Shown piece by piece: positions 45,014 through 54,197 of a stretch of 64,000 nucleotides of DNA; position 1 is the stretch's first letter; each line of letters begins with the position of its first letter. The notes below the pieces were generated by a model, which saw only the letters and a program-made list of their open reading frames with translations, did no database searches and was not told the DNA's origin. Made by a program: the position numbers and the translations under genes. This DNA comes from Poriferisodalis sp965226645 (GTDB lineage: Bacteria; Actinomycetota; Acidimicrobiia; Acidimicrobiales; Poriferisodalaceae), in the NCBI GenBank assembly GCA_965226645.1, contig CBDDDL010000003.1:1-64000 (forward strand). Direction: 5' to 3'.

Positions 45014-45122
45014 GCACATAGAGCTGGCGCCTCCGATGAGGTGTCTCGCGGGGATCTACATACCCGCACATAGAACTGGCGCCTCCGATGAGGTGCCTTG
45101 CGGGGGCCCTAAAGGCCCCCGC
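45014..45122 (+). ncRNA. Putative repeat RNA upstream of the NYN gene (type III antitoxin-like)
   Basis: Two 40-base direct repeats at 45014-45053 and 45066-45105 differ at three positions (37 of 40 identical), with a 12-base gap. The first ends in GCGGG, which pairs with CCCGC at 45063-45067; the second ends in a strong hairpin at 45100-45122. This order (tandem repeats, hairpin, then a ribonuclease-fold gene) matches type III toxin-antitoxin loci, in which the repeat RNA neutralises the toxin. That the repeats are transcribed is inference. Confidence 0.45.
45100..45122 (+). terminator. Terminator-like hairpin before the NYN gene
   Basis: GCGGGGGCC pairs with GGCCCCCGC around a 5-base loop (CTAAA), followed by TTTA. 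20 bases further the NYN gene starts at GTG 45143. A leaky terminator here would let most transcripts end after the repeats and some continue into the gene, as in type III toxin-antitoxin systems. The T run is short, so strength is uncertain. Confidence 0.6.
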
Positions 45123-45142
45123 TTTAGCGTTCAAGAGGCATT

Positions 45143-46075
45143 GTGAATTCGTTTCTGATACTGGTCGACGCCGGATACGTGTACGCCGAAGGTGGTCTGC
45201 TGGTCCACGGCACCAAGGCGCGACATGAATTGACCCTGAATCCCTCGAAGCTTCGTGATTGCCTTCTGCCATTCGCCGACGAGCGCTCCGAAGGGCGCTT
45301 GTTACGCATCTACTGGTACGACGCAGCGCACGAACGACGCGCGACTGACGAACAGAACCTTGCCGCGGATCTACAAGGCGTCCGGCTGAGACTTGGTCGC
45401 CTGACCAATAAGGGAGTCCAAAAGGGGGTGGACTCGTTGATGTATCGTGACATGTTCACGTTGTCCCAGTCGGACCGTGTCGGCGATGTCTTCCTGTTGG
45501 CTGGCGATGAAGACTTGCTCGAGGGCGTCCTCGCCGCCCAAGACTTCGGTGTTCGGGTCAACCTCATTGGTATCGAGCCGAATGTCAGCAACCAGGCCGC
45601 AAGCCTGCGTCAAGCGGCAGACTCGATCTACGTTCTGCAGCGTGAACAGCTCGCCGATGTGCTGATCCGGCGCTCCGGTGGTGGGCGGCCAGGCACTTCA
45701 TCCATACAGCCCAACAAGCTGCGGCAGCTCGAGGGCCGATTCTCGCCCTCATGGCAAGACAGGTCGACGACTGACGCTGACAAAGAGGCGATTCGCTCAA
45801 CATCGGAGTTCGTCGCCGCCGAATTCTGCGAACAGGCGTCGCCGGATGAGATCGCGACCTTGCGGGAACAGCTTCGGAGCGATCTCGATGTGGCCCGTCG
45901 CCGATTGCCGCAGCGCGCAGATGGTTGGCTCTTGAAGGCCTCCGGTGTCGGACTGGACAGATGGCTCACGGAATCCGAGCGGCTGCTAGCGCGTCAGCTC
46001 TTTTGGACTGCTGCGTCGACGCTTCTAGAGGGCCTCGAGGGCGTAAACGACGCCGAGGACATCGAAGGTGCATGA
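45143..46075 (+). CDS. NYN domain (PIN-like) predicted ribonuclease
   Basis: 310 residues from GTG 45143 (AGAGG 6 bases upstream). Residues 1-165 form a NYN/LabA-type PIN-like domain: Asp in FLILVDAGYVYAEGG, Lys-Gly-Val-Asp in GVQKGVDSLMYRDM and the Gly-Asp-Glu-Asp motif in FLLAGDEDLLEGV, the expected metal site. Residues 190-310 are an unrecognised alpha-helical domain. NYN proteins cut or process RNA. The gene is preceded by two 40-bp repeats and a hairpin and lies between two copies of a monooxygenase 3' end, which marks it as mobile cargo. Confidence 0.8.
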   Translation: MNSFLILVDAGYVYAEGGLLVHGTKARHELTLNPSKLRDCLLPFADERSEGRLLRIYWYDAAHERRATDEQNLAADLQGVRLRLGRLTNKGVQKGVDSLMYRDMFTLSQSDRVGDVFLLAGDEDLLEGVLAAQDFGVRVNLIGIEPNVSNQAASLRQAADSIYVLQREQLADVLIRRSGGGRPGTSSIQPNKLRQLEGRFSPSWQDRSTTDADKEAIRSTSEFVAAEFCEQASPDEIATLREQLRSDLDVARRRLPQRADGWLLKASGVGLDRWLTESERLLARQLFWTAASTLLEGLEGVNDAEDIEGA

Positions 46076-46087
46076 ACGAGGACCGCG

Positions 46088-48007
46088 CTAGCCGGCGGGC
46101 TGGGCTACTCGATCGGACTTGAATTCGAAGACGTAGGGGTCGAGAGACTCCTGCGCAGCGATCCGGAACTTGTGCCAGTAGCCGCCGCCGTAGTACGCGA
46201 GGCTGCCCGGCTGAGCTTCGCCGTGACCGTTGTAATACGACAGACAGTCACGCAGCGGCGCCGTGGTGATGTCGGCCATTCGGCAGTGCTCGGCGTACTT
46301 CGACGCTGAGTCGGGGGTGATGTCGACCACGTTGAGCGCCTTGTCCCGCATCTCGGTCAGCATCCAGATGATGTAGTCGCCGTGCTGGTCGATGGCGTCA
46401 GTGAAGTTGAAGCTGCCGCCGCCGCCCTGCGGGCCCGACACGATGAACAGGTTCGGGAAGCCGTGGCTGTGCAGGCCCAAGAACGTCTTGGTGCCCTCGG
46501 TCTGCCACTTCTCGCTGAGCGTGATGCCGTCGCGGCCCCGGATCATGTTGAACGTCGCGGTGGCCATCCACTGGAAGCCGGTGGCATAGATCAGCACGTC
46601 CAGCGGGTACTCCACGCCGTCGTGCACCACGCCGCGCTCGTTGATCTCCTGCACGCCCATCGGGGCGGTGTCCACCAAGCGCACGTGCGGCTGGTTGAAC
46701 GTCGGCAGGTACTCGTCATGGAAGGTGGGCCGCTTGCAGCCGTACGGGTAGTACGGCTTGAGCGCCTCGGCCGTGGCCGGGTCTTCGATGATGGCGTCAA
46801 CCCGGGCCCGGATCTGCTCCATGATCCGGAAGTTCGTGTTGAGCTGTTTTTGCACCAGCTCTTCGGGCGACAGCTTGCGCTCGTGCTCCTTGCGTTCCTT
46901 GAAGTCCGCCACTCGGCCGGCGAGGTAGTCGTCGTTGGCCTTGATGGCGGTGCGGCCTGACGAGATGCGTGCGAACCGCTTGCGGCGGGCCCGTGCCCAT
47001 CCCGGCTCCTTGCTCCACTCGGCGATCTCGTCGGGGTCGGTCGTTCGCTGGTCGCGCACGTCGATCGACGACGGCGTCCGCTGGAACACGTACAGCTCGC
47101 TGACCACTTGGGCGATCTCGGGGATCACCTGCACGGCGGTGGCCCCCGTGCCGATGATGCCGACTCGCTTGCCCTCGAGGTCGATGTTGTAGTCCCAGCG
47201 AGACGTGTGGAACGACTCGCCTTGGTACTTCGTCATGCCGTCGATGCGGGCCAGCTTCGGGCTGGTCAGGATGCCGTTGGCCAAGATGACGTAGCGGGCC
47301 TTCATGGCGTCGCCGCGGTCGGTGATCACCGTCCAGCGGCCGGCGTCCTCGTCCCACTCGGTGGCGTCGACCGTGGTGTGGAACAGGCAATGGTCGTAGA
47401 AGCCGAACTTGGTGGCCATTGCCTGGCAGTACTCGAGAATCTCGAAGCCCGAAGCGAACTTCATCGACGGGATGTACCCCATCTCCTCGAGCAGCGGCAG
47501 GTAGCTGTACGACTCCACATCGCAGGCAATGCCCGGGTAGCGGTTCCAGTACCAGGTGCCCCCGACGTCGCCGCCCTTCTCGCAGAAGCGGACATCGGTG
47601 AAACCGGCGGCGCGCAGCTTGTGCCACAGCAGCAGCCCGGCAAACCCGGCACCGATCACCAGCACATCGCATTCGTCGGTGAGCGTCTCACGCTCGATCG
47701 GCGGCTCAGAGTACACGTCTTCGAGATAGCGCTTGAACTCGCCCTCCATCGCCATGTAGTCCGCCGCGCCCCGGCGGATCTCCTTGAACTCCCGGTACTT
47801 GGCCTGCTCTTCGGCGTTGAACACCGCGCCCGGCGGGGGAGGCGGCAGCTCCTTGAGATGCTCGTCCGCGTTGACCGAGTAGCCCTTGCCCTGGATCTTC
47901 TCCGACGCCTTCGCCGCCCGTGTGTTGAAGATCTTCAAGCCGGTCTCGGGATCAATGCTGATCGCCGGTCGCGTGAACGTGTCCGTTGCCATCTCACTCT
48001 GCGTCAT
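46088..48007 (-). CDS. Baeyer-Villiger-type flavin monooxygenase
   Basis: 639 residues. FAD motif VIGAGFAGLLLWHKLRAAG, GGTWYWNRYPGIACDVES, and the Baeyer-Villiger fingerprint FxGxxxHxxxW seen as YQGESFHTSRWDY. NADPH motif VGIIGTGATAVQVIPEIA and YATGF in VLIYATGFQWMA. Such enzymes insert oxygen next to ketones using NADPH. The N-terminal extension of about 95 residues before the FAD motif is as in cyclopentadecanone- or steroid-type enzymes. Its last 104 bases are duplicated at 44770-44873. Confidence 0.9.
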   Translation of the reverse strand: MTQSEMATDTFTRPAISIDPETGLKIFNTRAAKASEKIQGKGYSVNADEHLKELPPPPPGAVFNAEEQAKYREFKEIRRGAADYMAMEGEFKRYLEDVYSEPPIERETLTDECDVLVIGAGFAGLLLWHKLRAAGFTDVRFCEKGGDVGGTWYWNRYPGIACDVESYSYLPLLEEMGYIPSMKFASGFEILEYCQAMATKFGFYDHCLFHTTVDATEWDEDAGRWTVITDRGDAMKARYVILANGILTSPKLARIDGMTKYQGESFHTSRWDYNIDLEGKRVGIIGTGATAVQVIPEIAQVVSELYVFQRTPSSIDVRDQRTTDPDEIAEWSKEPGWARARRKRFARISSGRTAIKANDDYLAGRVADFKERKEHERKLSPEELVQKQLNTNFRIMEQIRARVDAIIEDPATAEALKPYYPYGCKRPTFHDEYLPTFNQPHVRLVDTAPMGVQEINERGVVHDGVEYPLDVLIYATGFQWMATATFNMIRGRDGITLSEKWQTEGTKTFLGLHSHGFPNLFIVSGPQGGGGSFNFTDAIDQHGDYIIWMLTEMRDKALNVVDITPDSASKYAEHCRMADITTAPLRDCLSYYNGHGEAQPGSLAYYGGGYWHKFRIAAQESLDPYVFEFKSDRVAQPAG

Positions 48008-48135
48008 GAGTCCCCCGACGTCATTCGATTTGGTGTCCGTGCGATGTTACGTGAGGTGCCGTTCATCGCGCCGGGGCGGTGCGGCCTCGCCGGCGTGTGG
48101 TGCGCGCTGGGCACTGTGACAGCCTTCACGGCGAC

Positions 48136-49926
48136 ATGAGACGGGACATCGTTGCGGTCACGCTGGGGATGGGAGCCCTGGTCGGGGTGCTCACCGTCCA
48201 TCTGCTCGTGTCCTCCTCGGCGGGCGGACCTGTGGCGGTGCCCGACGTGCCCGCCTACCTGAGCATCGCCCAGTGGCTCGGGAGCGGTGGGCTGGCACCC
48301 GAGAACCTGCCATTTCAGCCGGGTTTCGGCTTGCTGCTGGCGCCGCTCGTGTGGGTGGCGCAGATATCGGAACTGCCGACGCAGGGCGAATCTGTGCACT
48401 ACATCGCGCTGGTCGCCAACTCGATGGCCGCCGCAGCGGCAGTGGCCGTTGCGGGCTGGCTTGGCTGGCGGATGTCGGGTCGCTGGTGGGTGTGCGCTGC
48501 GGGCGCGGCCATTGCGGCGGTGCATCCGTCACTGTCGAGCGCGTCCCGCATTGCATGGCCCGAGACGTTGCTGGCGCTGGCGGTGCTCGTGATCGCGGTG
48601 GCGATCACCGGCGCTGGCTTGGCAGCGACGAGCCGTTCGAGCCAGCGTTCGTGGGCGGTTGCGGGACTGGTCGCGACGCTGGCAGTTGCGCTGCATGCGC
48701 GCGCCGTCGTGCTGGTTGTCGCCGTCGTGGTGACGGCGCTGGTGATGCGTACCGAACGCCGCGCATGGCTCGGGCTGGCGGCAGGTCTGCTGGCGGGTGG
48801 CGGAGCAGCCGCTTTGGCGCTAACGCTGACCGACACCTGGCCGATCGCTCGGCTCAGCGATGCGGCCGAGCTCGACCGCGGCTGGCAGGCGGTGGCGACC
48901 GTGTCCGGGCAGCTCTTGGCGCTGGGCGGCGGCACCGTCGGCTTGGGGCTCATCGGGCTGAGCATCGGCATGGCGGCGGCGGCGCGGCTGCTGCGTGGTC
49001 GCCGCGCGCCCGAGAGCCCGGTGGCTGCTGTAGCGGTCTTCGTGTCTGCGGGCGCGCTGGCGGTGGTGCTGTTGGGCGGGTGGACGCTGGTCGGCAGCGA
49101 CCGTGTCGACACGGTGCTGTACGGGCGTTACGTCGATCCGTGGGCAGTGCCGCTTGCCGTGGTCGCACTCGCATGGATCTCAACGCAGCGGTCGCGCCGC
49201 CGCAGCCACGTGCTCACCACGACGACGGCGCTGGCGCTTGCCGCCTACGCAGCCGTCCTCGCCGCACCCGGAATGTTCGACGGCGAGCCGCGGCGCATCA
49301 TGACCTTGTCGCTCAGCCCCGCGTGGTCGCTGACCGACGGCCGTCTCGGCGCAGTCGCAACGGTCGCCGTGGTGCTGACGCTGGCAGGAGTGCTGCTGGC
49401 TGCACTCGCGCTGAAGCGAGCGAACGCTGACATCGGTGCTCAGCCGCCGCAGGGGCCGGGTGCTGCTGTGCCGGCGACCGCCGACGCGCACGACGAGCGC
49501 CCGGGTCGTGAACGAACGCGGCTGCTTGCTGCGGGGACGCTGGTGGCTGCCGCGCTGGTGCTGGGGGCGGTGTCGACGGTCTCGAACCACCGTTATCTCG
49601 CCGACGTGGGCGACGTCGCCCGCGACCAGGTGGTCGCGGCAGCCGAGGTGGCCGACATCGCCCGTGCCGGCGGGTTGAGCTGCTTGGCCCACGACCGGGC
49701 CGACGTGCCGAGCTATGCGCTGTGGCTGTACCGCATAGAGCTCCCGTCGATCGCCCACGAGCGAGTGATGCTGACCTCCGGCGAGGCGCCGTGCTCGGCA
49801 TTCGTCATCGCGCACGACGATCTTGCCGAGCACTGCACGAACGCCCGACACTTGGTGGACGAGCCCGCTGGCGCATGGGCCCTGTGGTTCCTCCCCGACC
49901 GCAAATGCGCCCTGCCCGGCGCCTAG
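48136..49926 (+). CDS. Multi-pass membrane protein, GT-C glycosyltransferase-like
   Basis: 596 residues from ATG 48136. About 10-12 hydrophobic segments in the first 430 residues, a long hydrophilic linker near 435-475, another membrane helix and an extracytoplasmic C-terminus with cysteines (GLSCLAHDRAD, GEAPCSAF). The first loop VPDVPAYLSIAQWLGSGGL with an acidic residue after the first helix is like GT-C enzymes that use polyprenyl-phosphate sugars. No exact family could be named. Not obviously in an operon with its neighbours. Confidence 0.6.
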   Translation: MRRDIVAVTLGMGALVGVLTVHLLVSSSAGGPVAVPDVPAYLSIAQWLGSGGLAPENLPFQPGFGLLLAPLVWVAQISELPTQGESVHYIALVANSMAAAAAVAVAGWLGWRMSGRWWVCAAGAAIAAVHPSLSSASRIAWPETLLALAVLVIAVAITGAGLAATSRSSQRSWAVAGLVATLAVALHARAVVLVVAVVVTALVMRTERRAWLGLAAGLLAGGGAAALALTLTDTWPIARLSDAAELDRGWQAVATVSGQLLALGGGTVGLGLIGLSIGMAAAARLLRGRRAPESPVAAVAVFVSAGALAVVLLGGWTLVGSDRVDTVLYGRYVDPWAVPLAVVALAWISTQRSRRRSHVLTTTTALALAAYAAVLAAPGMFDGEPRRIMTLSLSPAWSLTDGRLGAVATVAVVLTLAGVLLAALALKRANADIGAQPPQGPGAAVPATADAHDERPGRERTRLLAAGTLVAAALVLGAVSTVSNHRYLADVGDVARDQVVAAAEVADIARAGGLSCLAHDRADVPSYALWLYRIELPSIAHERVMLTSGEAPCSAFVIAHDDLAEHCTNARHLVDEPAGAWALWFLPDRKCALPGA

Positions 49927-49968
49927 CGCGCGCCCGGCGGCGCGGAGTTGCCGGAGTAGCGTCGCCTG

Positions 49969-51342
49969 ATGGCAATACGACAGCAGCAATCAGCCCAGCT
50001 GAGGTCAACGGCAGCGCGGCGGATTGCTTCTGTGGTTGTTCCGATGCTCTTGTTCGGCGGTCTCGCCATCGGATTGCTGGGCTGCGCCGGCTCGTCCGAC
50101 GACGAGGCGTCGGCCCCCCAGGCCACGTCGGCAGCGACCACCGAGGCCCCATCTGCGGGGACTGCTGCGCCGGCTGCGACGGCCGCGCCGGCTGCGACCA
50201 CGGAAGCCATGGCGGCCCCGTTGGAGTCGCTCGAGGTCACGCAGATTCCGGGCGATCCGAGGGACGTTTCCATTTCGGCGTTGCGTCAGGGCGCGGACGC
50301 ACCGCTGCTGCCAGAGCCGCTCGTGGACCCGGCGGCCATCATCTCCGGCGGCCCGCCACCCGACGGGATCCCGCCTATCGATGCCCCCGAGTTCGAGCGT
50401 GCCTCTGACGTGGACTGGATCGAGCCCCAAGAAGCAGTGGTGACGATCAACCTCGGAGGCGACGCTCGGGCCTACCCCGCCCAGGTGATGATCTGGCACG
50501 AGATCGTCAACGACACCGTCAACGGCGAACCCGTCACCATTACCTTCTGCCCGCTCTGCAACTCAGCTATCGGGTACTACCGACAGCTCGACGGCCGCAC
50601 CTTCACCTTCGGGACGTCGGGTCGGCTGTATCTCTCAGCGCTGGTCATGTACGACCGCCAGACCGAGAGCCTGTGGACGCACTTCACCGGTCAAGCCATC
50701 GCTGGAGAGCTGACCGGCGCTCAGCTCGAGCTGATCCCCGTGGCGACGGTGTCATTTGAGACGTTTGCCGCCGAGCACCCAGACGGCCTCGTCTTGTCGC
50801 GGCCGATTGGGTCGGGGCGCTCCTACGGCAACAATCCGTATGCCGGCTACGACGAGCCCGACGGCGGCCCGATCCTGTTCTTGGGCACAGCCGACCCCCG
50901 CCTCGGGCCCCAGACCAGGGTGGTGGCTATCCGGCACGGCGGCGAGGGCGTTGCAGTGGTGCTCGACGCGCTGGCTGCCGAGGGTGTCATCGCGACCGAA
51001 ATCGGAGGCGTGACGGCGGTGGTGTTCCACCTTCCCGGGACGGCCACGCCGCTTCAGGATTCACGTGTGGCGTTCGGCCGAGACGTGGGCGGCACCGGTG
51101 TGTTCAACGCGACCGTCGACGGTCAGGCTCTCACGTTCAGTCGGCTGGCCGGCGCTACCAGCAGCTCGGTTGGCATCGGAGCATTCACCGATGATCAGAC
51201 CGGCTCGACCTGGACGGTGCTGGGCAGCGCCATCGATGGTCCGCTGGCCGGCACCCAGCTCGAACCCATTGAGCACCTCGACACGTTCTGGTTCGCCGCT
51301 GCAGCCTTCGACCCCGACATCGAGATCATCGGCGTCCCCTAG
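49969..51342 (+). CDS. DUF3179 domain lipoprotein
   Basis: 457 residues. Lipobox LLGCAG at the end of a single hydrophobic segment marks a lipoprotein, followed by an Ala/Thr-rich linker (about 45-85). The DUF3179 core includes ARAYPAQVMIWHEIVND, TFCPLCNSAIGYYR with a Cys-x-x-Cys, TFTFGTSGRLYLSALVMYDR and ESLWTHFTGQAI. The function of the family is unknown; the CPLC motif and outside location suggest redox or metal chemistry at the cell surface. Confidence 0.85.
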   Translation: MAIRQQQSAQLRSTAARRIASVVVPMLLFGGLAIGLLGCAGSSDDEASAPQATSAATTEAPSAGTAAPAATAAPAATTEAMAAPLESLEVTQIPGDPRDVSISALRQGADAPLLPEPLVDPAAIISGGPPPDGIPPIDAPEFERASDVDWIEPQEAVVTINLGGDARAYPAQVMIWHEIVNDTVNGEPVTITFCPLCNSAIGYYRQLDGRTFTFGTSGRLYLSALVMYDRQTESLWTHFTGQAIAGELTGAQLELIPVATVSFETFAAEHPDGLVLSRPIGSGRSYGNNPYAGYDEPDGGPILFLGTADPRLGPQTRVVAIRHGGEGVAVVLDALAAEGVIATEIGGVTAVVFHLPGTATPLQDSRVAFGRDVGGTGVFNATVDGQALTFSRLAGATSSSVGIGAFTDDQTGSTWTVLGSAIDGPLAGTQLEPIEHLDTFWFAAAAFDPDIEIIGVP

Positions 51343-51399
51343 CGTGCCCGCGCCCGCGCGGACTCGCCCAAATCCGCCATGCGCATCGGGCGAGAGTTC

Positions 51400-51429
51400 T
51401 TGTCATCGCCGATCTGGCTCAGCAGTACC
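51400..51429 (-). repeat. Fragment of a bacterioferritin 3' end (copy 1)
   Basis: TGTCATCGCCGATCTGGCTC and the next 10 bases resemble the 3' end of bfr at 54534-54573. It encodes the LLxQIGDD end on the minus strand. Together with the copy at 54470-54506 and the real gene it brackets the broken cell-surface gene and the DUF4143 remnant. Confidence 0.5.
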
Positions 51430-52128
51430 CCGGGAGTGGAGGGCGGCCCCGCCATGCACACCGGCGCGCCACCGTCTTGACCGGACATGTTTGCCCCGCA
51501 GCGGCGACCCTTCGACGCCCACTGTTGCCCAATTCGACAGCGAAGACTCAGCTATTCCAAGGGAAACTCTGCCTGAAGCTCCTATCGAGACGGCGGTTCC
51601 AACCACCACGGCCGCAGCAGCCATGGCCGACCCCCCCAAGAGCGTCACTGGCGACGATTCTGCGGAAGACACAGCACCGGAATCGGAGGTGCCGCAGTCG
51701 GATTCGGCGGACACATCAGAAACGCATTCCGATGCGGGCGAGCCCGAGGCGGAAGCGGATGTGCCGCCTCCGACCGCAGAGGAACTGGTTCGCCAGCGAT
51801 GGTTCGACATGGAGATTCCGAAGCCCTCTGAATCGGTGCTTGAGGCATTGGGCGACGCTGGCTGAGCTCGGCGTTGCTGTGGAGCACCAGGCGGGGGTCC
51901 GATGCCTCTGCAACAGCAGCGGCGGTGGCCGAGTACCTAGGAGTAGGCACTGGCGCTGCACCGCTTGAAGACGCTGTCATCGTGGTGAGCGATGCAGAGC
52001 CGACCGGCGCTATCGCCGCGGCGCCGCTCGCGGCATTCGGTTCGCTTCCGTTGCTCGCCACTCCGGCCGAGGAGCTGCATCCCGGCACTGCCGGGTTCAT
52101 CGCCGACAACGAGATCGGCCGGGTCCTG

Positions 52129-52237
52129 CTAGTGCTGTGTCCGCAAACGTTCGTCGGGTTCGAATCCGGCAAATCGCCTGAATTCAAGGGTTTCGACACA
52201 TGTATGAGCGCGCAAACGTTTGCGGACACAGCACTAG
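52129..52237. mobile_element. MITE-like element (about 101 bp) with CTAG target duplication
   Basis: A 23-base perfect inverted repeat runs 52129-52151 and 52215-52237. Its outermost CTAG is palindromic and is best read as the 4-base target duplication, leaving 19-base terminal repeats starting TGCTGTGTCC. The middle holds about 63 non-coding bases. The insertion interrupts a CWB2 repeat. CTAG-type 4-base targets occur with IS5-like transposases, but the parent element is not in the window. Confidence 0.75.
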
Positions 52238-52272
52238 TTGGATCGGCAACACAGCACTAGTTGGATCGGCAA
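52227..52272. repeat. Two tandem 23-bp units at the right edge of the small element
   Basis: 52227-52249 and 52250-52272 are identical. The unit contains the end of the element's repeat (CACAGCACTAG) plus 12 bases of target (TTGGATCGGCAA), so it arose after insertion, by slippage or a failed excision. Confidence 0.85.
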
Positions 52273-53975
52273 CCGGTTTCTCGTCCGCGGTTTCGTTGGC
52301 GATCGAGGCTGCGGGCGCCGATGTCGTGCGAGTCGTCGGCGAGACGCCGCAAGATCTCGCGCAGGCCGTCCGCGGCTATTTCGAGGAGGTCCGCGCACAC
52401 GATTCCCGCTGTTCCGCAGGTCCGAAACAGTTCGCTTTCGCTCTCGCCGATGACCCCCTGAAGGCGCTCGCTGCGGCGCCTCTGCTGGCACAGGCGTGCA
52501 CGCCGCTGCTGTTCGCGGACGCCGGTTCGCTGTCTCCGCAGACCCGCAACGACATCTACCTCGCACGGCACAGCCCCGGCGGCGTGCAAGTACACGTCTT
52601 CGCTGACGCTGAGCGCATCCCCGACAGCACCGTCGACGTCGCGCTGCCGCCGATACGACTCGCATTCCCTGTCGATGACCCAGCAGCCACAGGTCTCAAT
52701 GACACCTTGGCCGTCATCGACGAACAGCGACAGGTCACGCTCTACCTGCAGGACGAGGGCTTCAGAGGGATCAACTGGCTCGCCTGGTCACCGAACGCAC
52801 CGCGACTCGCGTTCGCCGCGACACAAGATGGAACGGCCGGTCTGTTCCTGCTCGAACCCAGCGCCGGAACCGCCCGACGGCTCACACCGCCTGACCAGCA
52901 CTTCGCATTCTCGACCTGGGCATCACCGGGTTGGTCGCCCGACGGAACCCGCATCGCGCTCTCCGCATACGTCGGCGGCAAGTCCCACAGTGAACCGGGC
53001 GCTGACTTGTATGTCGTCGACGTTGCCAGCGGCCAGCTTGCGGAGGTCAGCGTGACGGATCTCCAAGACCATTTTCTGAAGTGGACGCCCGACAGCCGGC
53101 ACGTCCTTTACTTGCGCCACAGTCAGTTCGGCACCCCGCTCGGGATTCATGCATTGTGCGAGAACGCCTTTCTCGCGGACGTCTTCGAGGGCACGAGCAC
53201 TCAACTGAGCCTCGGCGGTCGCGCGTTGCTGAGTGCGAGCTGGTCGCCCGACGCTGGCTATTTTGCGTTTGAACTGACTGAGGCCGACATCGACGACAAC
53301 TACCTATGGGATGCCGGCACGCCGAGAATCTTCGTCGCACCGAAGATTCAGCTGCCGTATGCGGTTGCCGTCGCAGGAATCTCGGATGGCGGATTGTTCT
53401 ACTGGTCGCCCGACGGTGGCTGGTCGCCAAATGGCACTCGGCTTGCCTTCTCCAGAATCGTTTCAGTCGATGGTGAGACCGAGTCACGAATCGCGATGTA
53501 CGACATCGGCTTGCGGGGTCTGACTGACTTGACGGGACAAGACACCGACCCCGGAAGCCGCTTTCGCTACGTGGGTTGGTCGCCAATCGGGAGCACGCTT
53601 GCATTGCGATTCCACGGAAATGACACCCAAGACGCCAGCGGCCTGTACTTGTTGGATCCGACGAGCCATGTCTCGGTAACGATCAACGATTCCCTTCCCC
53701 AAGGCGCGTACCGACCCTTCGGCTTCTCTCCAGAGGGATCTCAGATCGGAAATGTGGTCTTCACGGGTGGCACGAAGCTCATCGTCGCTGCCGACACCAC
53801 CGAAGACGGCGCGGAACGTCTCCTGCTGGACGCAACCGAGTACACGGGATACCCCACAGCAAGGTCCGCTGACCTGCGTATGCGGTGGGATGAGTTCGGG
53901 CTCTCAGGCACTATCGACGGGTGGCACGGTCACGCCGACGGCCACTACGCCACTACCCCACAGATTGTATCATAA

Positions 53976-54197
53976 GCACTATCGAGTGGTACGGCTAGCC
54001 CTGATTGTTCATAAGTCTGGCGGGTTTGGGTGTGTGAGTCCGCGGAAAAGACCCTCTGACGCATAGCCGGCGCGCCGTCTGAGCCGGGCAACTTGCATCT
54101 TGCGCAGAGGCCATTTGGTATGGCAAAAGTACGGCAAGTTGCATGGTTTGATCTGGTCATTTTGTATGGTGCGCCTGAAGCCAGCTAGCTCGTCTGT
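53976..54197. other. Intergenic region after the propeller pseudogene
   Basis: No gene recognised. AT-richer patch at about 54110-54180 (TTTGGTATGG, CATTTTGTATGG) may be the old promoter of the DUF4143 remnant. A 9-base inverted pair GCAACTTGC (54088) and GCAAGTTGC (54134) is present. Confidence 0.35.

Larger units (their letters stand above)
51505..53975 (+). pseudogene. Cell-wall-binding repeat and beta-propeller protein, broken
   Basis: Three coding pieces in different frames. 51505-51865: acidic, Ser/Pro/Glu-rich linker (SEDSAIPRETLPEAPIE, PESEVPQSDSADTSE). From about 51870: a CWB2-type wall-binding repeat (SDASATAAAVAEYLG, AAPLAAFGSLPLLATPAEEL). From 52261: the rest of the CWB2 part, then propeller blades with WSPDG motifs (GWSPDGTRIAL at about 52927, SWSPDAGYFAF, YWSPDGGWSPNGTRLAFS). 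A frameshift near 51855 and a 128-base insertion at 52133-52260 break it; removing the insertion joins GRVLLV to GSATGFSS in one frame. No signal peptide is seen upstream, so the 5' end is also lost. Confidence 0.7.

Noticed and set aside
45014..45105. Direct repeats considered as a CRISPR array
   Set aside because: Only two copies with a 12-base gap and no cas genes; better explained as a tandem RNA unit.
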